Shown here: positions 23,967-32,617 of the stretch, piece by piece
Layout of the letters: every line of letters starts with the position of its first letter
Numbering within the stretch: position 1 is the stretch's first letter
NCBI GenBank assembly: GCA_963834825.1
Contig: CAWICZ010000001.1
Location: 124,001 to 188,000, forward strand
Origin: JACDAN01 sp963834825
GTDB taxonomy: Bacteria; Actinomycetota; Thermoleophilia; Gaiellales; Gaiellaceae
Reading direction: 5' to 3'
DNA length: 64,000 nt
Made by a program: the position numbers and the translations under genes
Notes under the pieces: generated by a model
The model's input: only the letters and a program-made list of their open reading frames with translations
Told to the model about the DNA's origin: nothing
The model's database searches: none

Positions 23967-25580
23967 ATGGCCAGGCTGCTGAGACCATTCGTCAACGGGG
24001 AGACCTATCGGGCGCTCGCCTACTACGTGGCGACGGTCGTGCTCGGGTCGGTCGCTCTCGCCCTGCTGATCGCGGGCTGGACGATCACGCTGGTCTTCGC
24101 GATCACGCCGCTCGTCGTCCCGCTCCTGATCGGGCTCCGCTTCGGCGTCGGCGCTCTCGCCGGCGCCGAGGGGGCCCTGGCGAGGGAGCTCCTCGGCGTG
24201 AACGTCAGGCCGCCGCTCGACTCCGGCGGGAGCGGCTTCTGGGCCCGCGGGCTGGCCGCCCTCAGGGACGCGTCGTTCTGGAAGCAGCAAGCGCACCTGC
24301 TGCTCGGCTGGCTGATCGCGGTCGTCGCGCTGGCGCCGTTCAGCCTCGGCGTCCAGATGCTCGGAATCCCCTTCTTCTATGCGTCGGTCGACGGGCTCGA
24401 CATGTTCTGGCGTTCGGACATCGACACGCTTCAGGAGGCGCTGGAGTTCGTGCCCATCGGGCTCGCGCTGATCGCCGCGGGTGTCTATCTGCTCGGGGCG
24501 TGGAGGAAGCTCTCTCGCGGCCTTGCGAGGAGCCTGCTCGCAAGCGAGGCTGATCGGGTCGTGCGCTCTCCGGAGGAAATGAGCGTCCGCCGTCTCCGGG
24601 CCCTGACGATCACGTCCCTGATCGTGACCGCGATCGTCCTGGTGTTGGTCGTGATCTGGGACCTGACCGGCGGCGGGTACTTCTGGCCGATCTGGCCGCT
24701 GCTCTCGATGTCGCTGGTCGTGGGAATTCCAGGGTGGGTCGTCCTCGTCCTCGAACGCCCTGAGATCTCTCGGCTGACGCTCGGAAGTCGCGCACTCGCG
24801 ATTCAGATCGGGATCTCGGCGGTTCTAATCGGGTTCCTCGTCGCCGTTTGGGCGATCACGACCCACGGCTACTTCTGGCCGATCTGGCCGGCTCTGGGAC
24901 TGGCGCTGCTCGCGGCGAGCCACGCGGCAGTCGTCTACGCACGGCGCGCGCACCGCATCGAGCGGCTCGAGGCGAGCCGCGCCGGAGCCGTGGACGTGCA
25001 GGAGACCGAGCTCCGCCGGATCGAGCGGGACCTCCACGACGGGGCCCAGGCTCGACTCGTCGCGCTCGGCATGAGCCTCGGCAGGGCGGAGCAGGCGCTG
25101 GATTCCGACCCTGAGGCGGTGCGCGCGTTGCTCGTCGAAGCGCGGCAGGGCGCCGGCGAGGCGCTCGTGGAGCTTCGCGACCTCGCGCGCGGGATCCGTC
25201 CGCCGATCCTGACCGACCGCGGGCTGGAGCCGGCGCTCACGGCGCTGACCATCCGCACCCCGCTGCCGGTGACGCTGTCGATCGACGTGCCCGCGCGACC
25301 TCCGGCGGCCGTCGAGACCGCCGCCTACTTCACCGTCGCCGAAGCGCTCGCCAACGCGATCAAGCACGCACAGGCGGAGCACGTCGACATCCGGATCGAG
25401 TCGCAGAACGGCGTTCTCGTCGCGGAGATCGTCGACGACGGCGCCGGCGGAGCCGATCCGTCGGGGCGGGGCCTGACTGGACTCAGACAGCGCGCGGAGG
25501 CGCTCGACGGAACGCTCGAGGTCACGAGCCCCGGAGGTGGTCCGACGACCGTGAGAGCGAAGCTGCCGTGCGCGTCGTAA
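23967..25580 (+). CDS. NarL-family sensor histidine kinase with doubled 2TM motif
   Basis: A 537-residue kinase. Residues 1-200 form a putative membrane sensor with four hydrophobic segments. Two similar 2TM units follow, each with GYFWPIWP (about 232 and 298). The DHp domain starts at RRIERDLHDGAQARLVALGM with His357 as the phosphate acceptor, and the ATPase domain has EALANAIKHA, VDDGAGGADPSGRGLTGLR. This is the HisKA_3/NarX class. It overlaps its response regulator by 13 bases and follows exporter 2 by 3 nt. Signal unknown. Confidence 0.9.
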   Translation: MARLLRPFVNGETYRALAYYVATVVLGSVALALLIAGWTITLVFAITPLVVPLLIGLRFGVGALAGAEGALARELLGVNVRPPLDSGGSGFWARGLAALRDASFWKQQAHLLLGWLIAVVALAPFSLGVQMLGIPFFYASVDGLDMFWRSDIDTLQEALEFVPIGLALIAAGVYLLGAWRKLSRGLARSLLASEADRVVRSPEEMSVRRLRALTITSLIVTAIVLVLVVIWDLTGGGYFWPIWPLLSMSLVVGIPGWVVLVLERPEISRLTLGSRALAIQIGISAVLIGFLVAVWAITTHGYFWPIWPALGLALLAASHAAVVYARRAHRIERLEASRAGAVDVQETELRRIERDLHDGAQARLVALGMSLGRAEQALDSDPEAVRALLVEARQGAGEALVELRDLARGIRPPILTDRGLEPALTALTIRTPLPVTLSIDVPARPPAAVETAAYFTVAEALANAIKHAQAEHVDIRIESQNGVLVAEIVDDGAGGADPSGRGLTGLRQRAEALDGTLEVTSPGGGPTTVRAKLPCAS

Positions 25581-26212
25581 TCGCCGAAGACCTGGCTCTT
25601 CTGCGCGACGGTCTCACGCGCCTGCTGCGGGACAACGGCTTCGAGGTTGCCGCGGCGGTCGGTGACGGCGACGCGCTGATCCATGCGGTCACGCTCGAGC
25701 GGCCCGACATCGCCATTGTCGATATCCGGCTCCCGCCGAGCTTTCGCGACGAGGGTGTGCGGGCCGCGCTCGAGCTGCGGGCGCGCGCTCCCGACACGGC
25801 GATCCTCGTCGTCTCGCAGTACGTCGAGCTCACCTATGCGACCGAGCTTCTCTCCGACGGACAGGGCGGCGTCGGCTACCTGCTCAAGGACCGGATCATG
25901 GACGTCGCCGACTTCGTCGACGCCGTCCGTCGCGTGGCGGAAGGGGGAACCGCGCTGGATCCCGAGGTCGTCGCCCAGCTCTTCTCCCGACAGAAAGCCG
26001 GCCCGCTCGAGCAGCTGACACCGAGGGAGCTCGAGGTGCTCGGCCTGATGGCCGAAGGCCGCTCGAACGCCGCGATCGCCGAGGAGCTCACCCTCACGGT
26101 CGGCGCGGTCGAGAAGCACATCGCGAACATCCTGATGAAGCTGCGGCTGCCTCCCTCAGACACGGATCACCGACGGGTGCTCGCGGTTCTCGCCTATCTG
26201 CAAGAGCAGTAG
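25568..26212 (+). CDS. NarL/LuxR-family response regulator (pair 1)
   Basis: A 214-residue regulator. The receiver has MRVVIAEDLALLRDGL (acidic pocket) and DIAIVDIRLPPSFRDEG (phospho-acceptor Asp), with lysine in GYLLKDRIMD. The LuxR DNA-binding domain has LTPRELEVLGLMAEGRSNAA and the recognition helix TVGAVEKHIANILMKLRL. The GTG start lies inside the kinase gene, so translation is coupled. It ends 21 nt before the next kinase gene. Confidence 0.93.
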   Translation: MRVVIAEDLALLRDGLTRLLRDNGFEVAAAVGDGDALIHAVTLERPDIAIVDIRLPPSFRDEGVRAALELRARAPDTAILVVSQYVELTYATELLSDGQGGVGYLLKDRIMDVADFVDAVRRVAEGGTALDPEVVAQLFSRQKAGPLEQLTPRELEVLGLMAEGRSNAAIAEELTLTVGAVEKHIANILMKLRLPPSDTDHRRVLAVLAYLQEQ

Positions 26213-26233
26213 CGAGGTCTATCGTCACCGGAG

Positions 26234-27367
26234 ATGCCCGACCGGCTCAGCCCGACCTTGAAGGCAGTCAGCGACGCCGTGCTCGCCGTGGCCGCCGAGC
26301 TCTCGGTCGACGAGGTGCTGCAGCGGCTCGTCGACAGCGCCCGCGAGCTTGCCGGCGCGCGCTACGCGGCGCTCGGACTGCCCGACGGAGACGGCGGCTT
26401 TCGCCGCTTTCTGACCTCGGGCATGAGCGAGCAGCTGATCGCCTCGCTCGGGCCCTTGCCGCGGCAGCACGGCGTGTTGGGCGCGATGCTCGAGACGCGG
26501 TCGTCCTACCGGATCGGCGACATCCACGACCATCCTCGCTTCCGCGGTTGGTGGCCTTCGGGCCATCCCGACATGCGCTCGTTCCTCGGCGTGCCGATCG
26601 TCGCGCCGGCAGGCGTGATCGGGGCGTTCTATTTGACCGAGAAGCTCGACGCTCAGGACTTCAGCGACGAGGATCAGGAACTGATCGAGCTGCTCGCGGC
26701 GCACGCTGCGATCGCGATTGCGAACGCCCGCCTCCACGAGCAGACGAGAGAGCTCTCGATCGTCGCCGAGCGCAACCGGCTGGCCCTTGACCTCCACGAT
26801 GCCGTCAGCCAGAAGCTGTTCGGGCTCGTGCTGACCGCTGAGGCTGCGCGGACGCTGCTCGAGCAGGACCCGACGGCGGCGCGCGATCAGGTGGCGAAAC
26901 TGGAAGCGCTCGCGCAGGAGGCGCTCGAAGAGCTGCGCGCACTCGTCTTCGAGCTGCGCCCACCGGACCTCGAGAAGGACGGCCTCGCCGCAGCGCTGCG
27001 CAAGCACGTCGAGCTACTGCGCCGGCTGGAGCCACAGGCAATCGAGCTCGTCGTCGATGGACAGCTGTCTGCTGACGCGGCGCGCGACCTCGAGCTTCTC
27101 CGCATCGCCCAGGAGGCGCTCCAGAACGCGCTCAGGCACGCGAATGCGCGGCAGATCGCCGTGCGACTGCGCACGGTGGACAGCTCGATCGTGCTCGAGG
27201 TCGAGGACGACGGAGTCGGCTTCGACCCCCAGGCACCGGACGCCCGCTCCCGCCGGCTCGGGCTGACGTCGATGGACGAGCGGGCGAAGCGGGTCGGCGG
27301 CACGCTCGAGATCTCTTCGAGCCCCGGCTCGGGGACGACCGTCCGGCTCGCGGCCCCGCATGGCTGA
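26234..27367 (+). CDS. GAF-domain sensor histidine kinase (NarL type)
   Basis: A 377-residue soluble kinase with no membrane segments. A GAF domain spans about residues 20-165 (RYAALGLPDGDGGFRRFLTS, RSFLGVPIVAPAGVIGAFYL). The DHp follows at RNRLALDLHDAVSQKLFGL with His188, and the ATPase domain has EALQNALRHANARQ, EDDGVGFDPQ and LGLTSMDERAKRVGG. It is related to DevS/NarL-group kinases, but the heme or cofactor state of the GAF domain is not readable. The ATG follows TATCGT (26220-26225) by 8 nt, so it may have its own leaderless start. It overlaps its regulator gene by 8 bases. Confidence 0.92.
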   Translation: MPDRLSPTLKAVSDAVLAVAAELSVDEVLQRLVDSARELAGARYAALGLPDGDGGFRRFLTSGMSEQLIASLGPLPRQHGVLGAMLETRSSYRIGDIHDHPRFRGWWPSGHPDMRSFLGVPIVAPAGVIGAFYLTEKLDAQDFSDEDQELIELLAAHAAIAIANARLHEQTRELSIVAERNRLALDLHDAVSQKLFGLVLTAEAARTLLEQDPTAARDQVAKLEALAQEALEELRALVFELRPPDLEKDGLAAALRKHVELLRRLEPQAIELVVDGQLSADAARDLELLRIAQEALQNALRHANARQIAVRLRTVDSSIVLEVEDDGVGFDPQAPDARSRRLGLTSMDERAKRVGGTLEISSSPGSGTTVRLAAPHG

Positions 27368-28010
27368 GCCGATCCGGGTGCTGATCGTCGACGACCACGC
27401 TGTCGTCCGCGAAGGCTTGCGCGCCTTTCTCCAGACGCAGGAAGGCATCGAGGTCGCCGGCGAGGCCGGCGACGGGCGAGAAGCGGTCGAGGCGGCGTCA
27501 CGCCTCAGGCCCGACGTGATCCTGATGGATCTCGTCATGCCGGAGCTGGACGGCGTCGCCGCCATGCGCGTGATGCGCGAGAAGGTCCCCGACACGCGGG
27601 TGATCGTCCTGACGAGCTTCCTCGACGACGACAAGCTCCTGCCGGCGATCCGCGCGGGCGCCGCCGGCTATCTGCTCAAGAACGCCGAGCCGAAGGAGCT
27701 CGCGCGTGCCGTGCGCGCGGCCCACGCCGGCGAGGCGCTGCTCGACCCGGTCGTCGCCGCGCGGCTCGTGGAGACGCTCGCGGCGGACGGCGGCGTGGAT
27801 CCGATCGAGCGGTTGACGCCCCGCGAGCGCGAGGTCCTGGTGCTGATCGGCCGCGGCTTTCCCAACAAGCGCATCGCGCGGGAGCTCGGCCTGGCCGAGA
27901 AGACGGTCAAGACCCACGTCGGGCACGTGCTCGCCAAGCTCGGAGTCACCGACCGGACGCAGGCGGCCGTGCTCGCGGTTCGGGCGGGACTGGTGGAACC
28001 AAGGTCCTAG
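27360..28010 (+). CDS. NarL/LuxR-family response regulator (pair 2)
   Basis: A 216-residue regulator. The receiver has IRVLIVDDHAVVREGLRAFL, the phospho-acceptor Asp in DVILMDLVMPELDG and lysine in GYLLKNAEPKELARA. The DNA-binding domain has LTPREREVLVLIGRGFPNK and the helix LAEKTVKTHVGHVLAKLGV. The ATG overlaps the GAF kinase stop region. Two complete kinase/regulator pairs lie back to back here. Confidence 0.94.
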   Translation: MAEPIRVLIVDDHAVVREGLRAFLQTQEGIEVAGEAGDGREAVEAASRLRPDVILMDLVMPELDGVAAMRVMREKVPDTRVIVLTSFLDDDKLLPAIRAGAAGYLLKNAEPKELARAVRAAHAGEALLDPVVAARLVETLAADGGVDPIERLTPREREVLVLIGRGFPNKRIARELGLAEKTVKTHVGHVLAKLGVTDRTQAAVLAVRAGLVEPRS

Positions 28011-28059
28011 GACCAATTGCGTCTGGCGGCTCGGACGTCGCCGCTCGTACGCTGAATTC

Positions 28060-28398
28060 GTGACTGCAACGCTGACGGCGAGCGAGCGAATTACCGAGCA
28101 GGTCACATCCTGGCCGGGAGTCGAGGCGGGTGTAGGCAGGCGCGGCGAGTGGGCATTCACCCTCGGGCGTCGGGAGCTCGGTCATCTGCATGGTGACTAC
28201 GCCGCCCACCTCTGGTTCCCGAAGCGGGTTTGGACCGAGCTGAGCGAGCAGGGGCGGATCGTGCCGCATCCGGTCTTCCCCGATTCGATCGGGCCGGCAG
28301 CGCGCGGGATCGAAGACGAGGCGGACGTCCAGGACGTGATCGAATTGCTCCGCCTCAACTACGACCGCATCGTCGCTCGGCACGGCGTGCCCTCCTAG
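28060..28398 (+). CDS. Luciferase-domain (DUF5519) protein
   Basis: A 112-residue product with a WPGVEAGVGRRGEWAFTLGR start and a histidine-containing core GHLHGDYAAHLWFPKRVW, then HPVFPDSIGPA and a C-terminal helix DVIELLRLNYDRIVARHG. This matches the small domain found at the C-terminus of fungal luciferase-like and many bacterial stand-alone proteins. It does not imply light production; function is unknown. The GTG follows TACGCT (28048-28053) by 6 nt. The SDR gene follows 3 nt after its stop. Confidence 0.75.
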   Translation: MTATLTASERITEQVTSWPGVEAGVGRRGEWAFTLGRRELGHLHGDYAAHLWFPKRVWTELSEQGRIVPHPVFPDSIGPAARGIEDEADVQDVIELLRLNYDRIVARHGVPS

Positions 28399-28401
28399 AG
28401 C

Positions 28402-29076
28402 ATGCAGGGGATCGTCACGGGGGCTTCTCGGGGCCTCGGCCTTGCCTTGACGCGCGCACTGGTCGAGCGCGGCTGGCGCGTCGTCGTCGACGCACGCGAC
28501 GCAGACGCCCTTTCGCGCGCATGGCCTGACGCGCCAAGCGACGTCCTCATCCCCGGCGACGTAGCCGATCCCGAGCACCGCCGACGTTTGGTCGAAGCTG
28601 CCGGGGAGCCGATCGACCTCTTGGTCTCGAACGCCAGTGCGCTCGGCCCGACCCCGCTTCCTGCACTCGCCGACTATCCGCTCGAGGAGCTCCGCCGGGT
28701 CTACGAGGTCAACGTGCTCGCACCACTAGCCCTCGTCCAGCTCGCGCTCCCTCGGTTCGCCGAGGGCGCAAGGGTCTTGCACGTCACGTCCGACGCGGCG
28801 ATCGAGCCGTACGAGTCGTGGGGTGGCTACGGCTCGTCCAAGGCGGCGCTGGCCCAGCTCACGGCGATCCTCGGCGCCGAGAACCGCGGCCTTCGCGTCT
28901 ACGCCGTCGACCCGGGCGACATGCGGACGCAGATGCAGCAGGACGCGTTCCCGGGCGAGGACATCTCCGACCGGCCGCCGCCGGAGGAGAGCGTGCCGGG
29001 ACTCCTGGAGCTGATCGAGGGAGACCTCCCGAGCGGGTCGTACCGCGCCCGCGAGCTCGTAGCCGTCGAAACATGA
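28402..29076 (+). CDS. Short-chain dehydrogenase/reductase
   Basis: A 224-residue Rossmann-fold oxidoreductase. The cofactor motif is VTGASRGLGLALT, NNAG is replaced by VSNASALGP, and the catalytic Ser and YxxxK are in VTSDAAIEPY and GGYGSSKAALAQL. The acidic residue after the second strand (VVVDARDADAL) favours NAD over NADP. The C-terminal sequence PGDMRTQMQQ is typical. Its TGA overlaps the ATG of the QueA-like gene, a pairing that suggests joint function. Confidence 0.9.
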   Translation: MQGIVTGASRGLGLALTRALVERGWRVVVDARDADALSRAWPDAPSDVLIPGDVADPEHRRRLVEAAGEPIDLLVSNASALGPTPLPALADYPLEELRRVYEVNVLAPLALVQLALPRFAEGARVLHVTSDAAIEPYESWGGYGSSKAALAQLTAILGAENRGLRVYAVDPGDMRTQMQQDAFPGEDISDRPPPEESVPGLLELIEGDLPSGSYRARELVAVET

Positions 29077-30095
29077 GCGCGCTGACGTTCGAGCTCCCCG
29101 CCCGCCTCGAGGCGGATCGGCCGCCGCCGGCGCGAGACGGTGTCCGGCTGCTGGTCGCGAACCGAGCCGACGGCAGCATCGTCCACAGCCGCTTTCGCGA
29201 CCTGCCGCGCCACCTCGCTCCCGGCGATCTCCTCGTCGTCAACACGTCCGCGACGCTGCCGGCGGCGGTGACCGCCACGCGTCCCGACGGAGAGGCGCTC
29301 GAGCTGCGGCTCTCGACGCCGGCGCCCGACCTCGATCCGGACCGCTTCTGGATCGTCGAGCTTCGCCGCGGGGACGAGCCCTATGGCGCCGGCATCGGCG
29401 AGCGGCTGATGCTGCCGGCCGACGCGACCGCCGAGCTCGTGGCTCCGTTCGCGGCGCCGCGGCTCTGGCTCGCGCGTCTGGACCTCGAGCAGCCGGTCGT
29501 CGACTACCTCGCGCTGCACGGCCGTCCGATCCGGTACCGCTACGTTCCGAGCAGCTGGCCGCTGGCGGTTTACCAGAACGTCTACGCGGTCGAGCCCGGC
29601 AGCGCCGAGATGCCGAGCGCCGGCCGGCCGTTCACGCCGGAGCTGATCACGCGCCTGGTCGCAGGCGGTGTCCTGATCGCCCCGATCACGCTGCACACGG
29701 GGGTCTCGTCACAGGAACGTCGCGAGCGTCCGTACGCCGAGCGCTTTCGCGTGCCCCGGGAGACGGCGAGGCTCGTGAACGCGGTCCGGGAGTGGGGCGG
29801 GCGCGTGGTCGCAGTCGGAACGACGGTCGTTCGCGCGCTGGAGACGGTCGCCCGGCCGGACGGAACCGTGACCGCGGTCGACGGCTGGACGAACCTGGTC
29901 GTGACGCCCGAACGCGGGCTCTGGGCGCTCGACGGGCTGCTGACGGGCTGGCACGAGCCGCAGTCGTCTCACCTGGACGTGCTCCGGGCGGTCGCCGGCG
30001 ACGAGCTGCTCGCGCGGAGCTACGACGCCGCACTGGAGCACGGCTACCGCTGGCACGAGTTCGGCGACAGCCAGCTCGTCCTCGGCGGGCGATGA
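29073..30095 (+). CDS. QueA-family protein, diverged
   Basis: A 340-residue member of the S-adenosylmethionine:tRNA ribosyltransferase-isomerase family: PGDLLVVNTSATLPAAV, YQNVYAVEPGSAEMPSAG, LIAPITLHTGVSS, VVAVGTTVVRALETVA and LLTGWHEPQSSHLDVL. Compared with E. coli QueA the strongly conserved NNTRVIPARL is NTSATLPAAV, TAGLHF is SAGRPF, and the HSE before YAEVP is lost. The substrate or reaction may therefore differ from epoxyqueuosine synthesis. ATG 29073 overlaps the SDR stop (ATGA). Confidence 0.8.
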   Translation: MSALTFELPARLEADRPPPARDGVRLLVANRADGSIVHSRFRDLPRHLAPGDLLVVNTSATLPAAVTATRPDGEALELRLSTPAPDLDPDRFWIVELRRGDEPYGAGIGERLMLPADATAELVAPFAAPRLWLARLDLEQPVVDYLALHGRPIRYRYVPSSWPLAVYQNVYAVEPGSAEMPSAGRPFTPELITRLVAGGVLIAPITLHTGVSSQERRERPYAERFRVPRETARLVNAVREWGGRVVAVGTTVVRALETVARPDGTVTAVDGWTNLVVTPERGLWALDGLLTGWHEPQSSHLDVLRAVAGDELLARSYDAALEHGYRWHEFGDSQLVLGGR

Positions 30096-30121
30096 GTTTT
30101 CCCTCTCAACCGGGTCTTACG
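30092..30121 (+). promoter_or_regulatory. Predicted ECF promoter for the MFS exporter
   Basis: GATGAGTTTT (30092-30101), 13 bases, then GTCTTAC (30115-30121). It starts within the stop codon of the QueA-like gene and lies 43 nt before the MFS ATG. Same form and spacing as the elements at 36361 and 37666. Confidence 0.6.
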
Positions 30122-30164
30122 TGTTCGTGGGAATACATCTGAATTCAGCTCGTTGGGGGGTCGT

Positions 30165-31619
30165 ATGACCATCGAAGGCCGCAATCGGTGGCTTGCCCTG
30201 ATCGTCCTGTGCCTGGGTGACCTGATGATCGTCCTCGACGGCACGATCGTGAACGTCGCGCTCCCGTCGATCCGCGACGACCTCGGCTTCTCGCAGGAGT
30301 CACTCGCGTGGGTCGTGAACGCTTACTTGCTCACTTTCGGTGGCTTCCTGCTCCTCGGCGGGCGGCTCGGCGACCTCTTCGGCCACCGGCGGCTGTTCCT
30401 GATCGGCATCAGCCTCTTCACGGTCGCCTCGCTCGCATGCGGCCTGTCCACGTCGCAGGAGGCGCTGATCGCCTCGCGCGCCGTGCAGGGGCTCGGCGGC
30501 GCCGTCGTGTCGGCCGTCGCGCTCTCGCTGATCATGACGCTCTTCACGGAGCCGGCCGAGCGGGCAAAGGCGATGGGCGTCTTCGGCTTCGTCCTCTCCG
30601 GCGGTGGGACGATCGGCGTGCTGCTCGGCGGCGTCTTGACCGACGCGCTCAACTGGCACTGGATCTTCCTCGTCAACATCCCGGTCGGAATCAGCGTCTT
30701 CGCGTTGACACTCGCCTTGCTGCCGGCAGCGCGCGGCCACGCCACGGGGCGAGTCGACCTCGCGGGTGCCGTCACCGTGACCGGATCGCTGATGCTCGCC
30801 GTCTACGCGATCGTCAACGGCAACGACGCCGGCTGGACGTCGTTCCAGACGCTCGGGCTCCTCGCGTCCGCGGCGGCGCTCTTCGCGCTCTTCCTCGTCA
30901 TCGAGCTGCGGGTGGCCTCACCGCTGATGCCGCTCGGCCTGTTCCGAATTCGCAACGTCTCGACGGCCAACGCCGTCGGCGTGCTGATGGCCGCCGGCAT
31001 GTTCGCCTACTTCTTCCTCTCGGCGCTCTACCTGCAAGAGGTCCTCGGATACAGCCCGATGGAGGTCGGTCTCGCCTACCTGCCTTCGACCGTGCTCTGG
31101 GGAGCCTCGTCGCTCCTGCTCTCGGACCGGCTCGTCATGCGCTTCGGGATCAAGCCGCCGCTGGTCGTGGGGCTCGGACTGATGACCGTCGGCCTCGTCC
31201 TCTTCGCCCGGACGCCGGTCGACGGGAACTTCCTCGTCGACGTCCTCCCGGCGACTCTGGCGGTCGGTCTCGGAGCGGGAATCGGGTTCAATCCCCTCCT
31301 CCTGGCCGCGATGAGCGGCGTCGCGCCGACCGAGAGCGGGCTTGCCTCCGGCGTCGTCAACACGGCGTTCATGATGGGCGGCGCGCTCGGGCTTGCGGTC
31401 CTCGCCAGCGTGGCCGCTTCGCGCACGGACAACCTGACCTCCTCCGGCGAGGGGCCGCTCGAGGCGCTGAACGGCGGCTACAACCTCGCGTTCCTCGTCG
31501 GCTCGATCTTCGTCGTCGTCTCCGCCGTCGTGGCCGGCGCCCTCCTTCGCTCGGACGTGTCGGTCGGTGCCCACGAGGGCGAAGCGGTCGGCGCCCCCGC
31601 CACCGAAGCGGACTACTGA
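30165..31619 (+). CDS. MFS drug exporter, DHA2 (EmrB/QacA) family
   Basis: A 484-residue proton-driven exporter with fourteen predicted membrane segments. Motif D1 is LDGTIVNVALPSI, motif A GGRLGDLFGHRR, motif C region GGGTIGVLLGGVLTD with LNWHWIFLVNIPVG. These place it in the 14-segment DHA2 group (multidrug or antibiotic efflux). ATG 30165 follows a GGGGGG tract; a TTG at 30153 is less likely. A predicted ECF promoter precedes it. Its last 7 bases overlap the convergent rhodanese gene. Confidence 0.93.
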   Translation: MTIEGRNRWLALIVLCLGDLMIVLDGTIVNVALPSIRDDLGFSQESLAWVVNAYLLTFGGFLLLGGRLGDLFGHRRLFLIGISLFTVASLACGLSTSQEALIASRAVQGLGGAVVSAVALSLIMTLFTEPAERAKAMGVFGFVLSGGGTIGVLLGGVLTDALNWHWIFLVNIPVGISVFALTLALLPAARGHATGRVDLAGAVTVTGSLMLAVYAIVNGNDAGWTSFQTLGLLASAAALFALFLVIELRVASPLMPLGLFRIRNVSTANAVGVLMAAGMFAYFFLSALYLQEVLGYSPMEVGLAYLPSTVLWGASSLLLSDRLVMRFGIKPPLVVGLGLMTVGLVLFARTPVDGNFLVDVLPATLAVGLGAGIGFNPLLLAAMSGVAPTESGLASGVVNTAFMMGGALGLAVLASVAASRTDNLTSSGEGPLEALNGGYNLAFLVGSIFVVVSAVVAGALLRSDVSVGAHEGEAVGAPATEADY

Positions 31620-31945
31620 ATGACCCTGCCGCCGACGAGGGGAAGACCGGCTTCTACCCAGTCGCTCTTCCCCTCGAGGTAGTGGCGCACGTTTCGATAG
31701 CCGAGCTCGACCAGCCGGTCGGCGACGATGACGGAGCTGTCGCAGGTGGAGCTCGAGCAGTAGACGACGATCTCGGTCTGCGGATCGGGGATGCGGCCTG
31801 GCCCGCGCTCGTCCACCCACTCCGGCGGCAGGTTGATCGCACCGGGAAGGTGGGAGTGCGCGAACGACATCGGCGCCAGGGCGTCGATCAGCACGAACTC
31901 GTCCCCGCGGTCGATCTTCCCGCGGAGCTCGTCCCGGCTGATCAT
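31613..31945 (-). CDS. Rhodanese-domain protein
   Basis: A 110-residue single rhodanese domain: FVLIDALAPMSFAHSHLPGA, INLPPEWVDE and the active-site loop VVYCSSSTCDSS, in which the first cysteine would carry the persulfide. Single-domain rhodaneses transfer sulfur or act in sulfide/thiol handling. It ends against the MFS gene and begins 9 nt from the end of the response-regulator gene on the same strand, so it may be the last gene of that operon. Confidence 0.9.
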   Translation of the reverse strand: MISRDELRGKIDRGDEFVLIDALAPMSFAHSHLPGAINLPPEWVDERGPGRIPDPQTEIVVYCSSSTCDSSVIVADRLVELGYRNVRHYLEGKSDWVEAGLPLVGGRVIQ

Positions 31946-31953
31946 TGCGACCG

Positions 31954-32617
31954 TCAGCGTTCAGCCTCTCGTACGAGGAGCGCGATCTGCACGCGGTTGT
32001 CGGCTCCGAGCTTCGTCGAGTAGTCGCGAGACGTGCGCCTTGACAGTCGCGACGCTCATGTGCAGCTCCGCGGCGATCTCGGCGTTCGCGAGACCCCGAC
32101 CGACCGCCATTGCCACCTCACGCTCCCGGGCGCTGAGCGTGGCGAGCCGCTCCCGCGCGCTCTCGTAGCGCGCGCCTGCGTCGGAATCGCCGGCGACGAG
32201 GGCGATCAGGCGCGCGGCGACGGTGGGGGAGAGCGTGCCGTCACCAGCGTGGACGTGCTCGATCGCGCGAACGATCTCGGGCGGGGGTGTGTCCTTGAGC
32301 AGGAAGCCGGCTGCACCGGCACGAAGCGCGCGCAGGACGAACTCGTCCGCGTCGAAGGTCGTTAGCACGAGGACCGCCGGCGCCTCCGGCTGCGAACGGA
32401 GCAGTCGGGTCGCCGCGATGCCGTCCAGCTCGGGCATGCGGATGTCCATCAGCACGACGTCGGGGTGCTGACTGTCGACCGCCGAGAGGACGCCGCGGCC
32501 GTCGTCAACCTCGCCGACGACCTCGATCTGCTCCGCGCCGGCGAGCATCAACTTGAGGCCCGAACGCACGAGCGCGTCATCGTCGACGAGCAGCACGCGA
32601 ATGACCTCGTCGTTCAC
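31954..32617 (-). CDS. NarL/LuxR-family response regulator (pair 3), frame broken near the C-terminus
   Basis: The GTG at 32617 overlaps the kinase stop (GTGA). The receiver has VIRVLLVDDDALVRSGLKL, DVVLMDIRMPELDG and GFLLKDTPPPE; the LuxR domain has LSAREREVAMAVGRGLANA and MSVATVKAHVSRL. One extra base near 32015 shifts the last 25 residues. Read one frame over, they give KLGADNRVQIALLVREAER, the normal end, stopping at 31954. Without correction the frame ends at 31961 with a non-conserved tail. Likely partner of the adjacent kinase. Confidence 0.85.
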
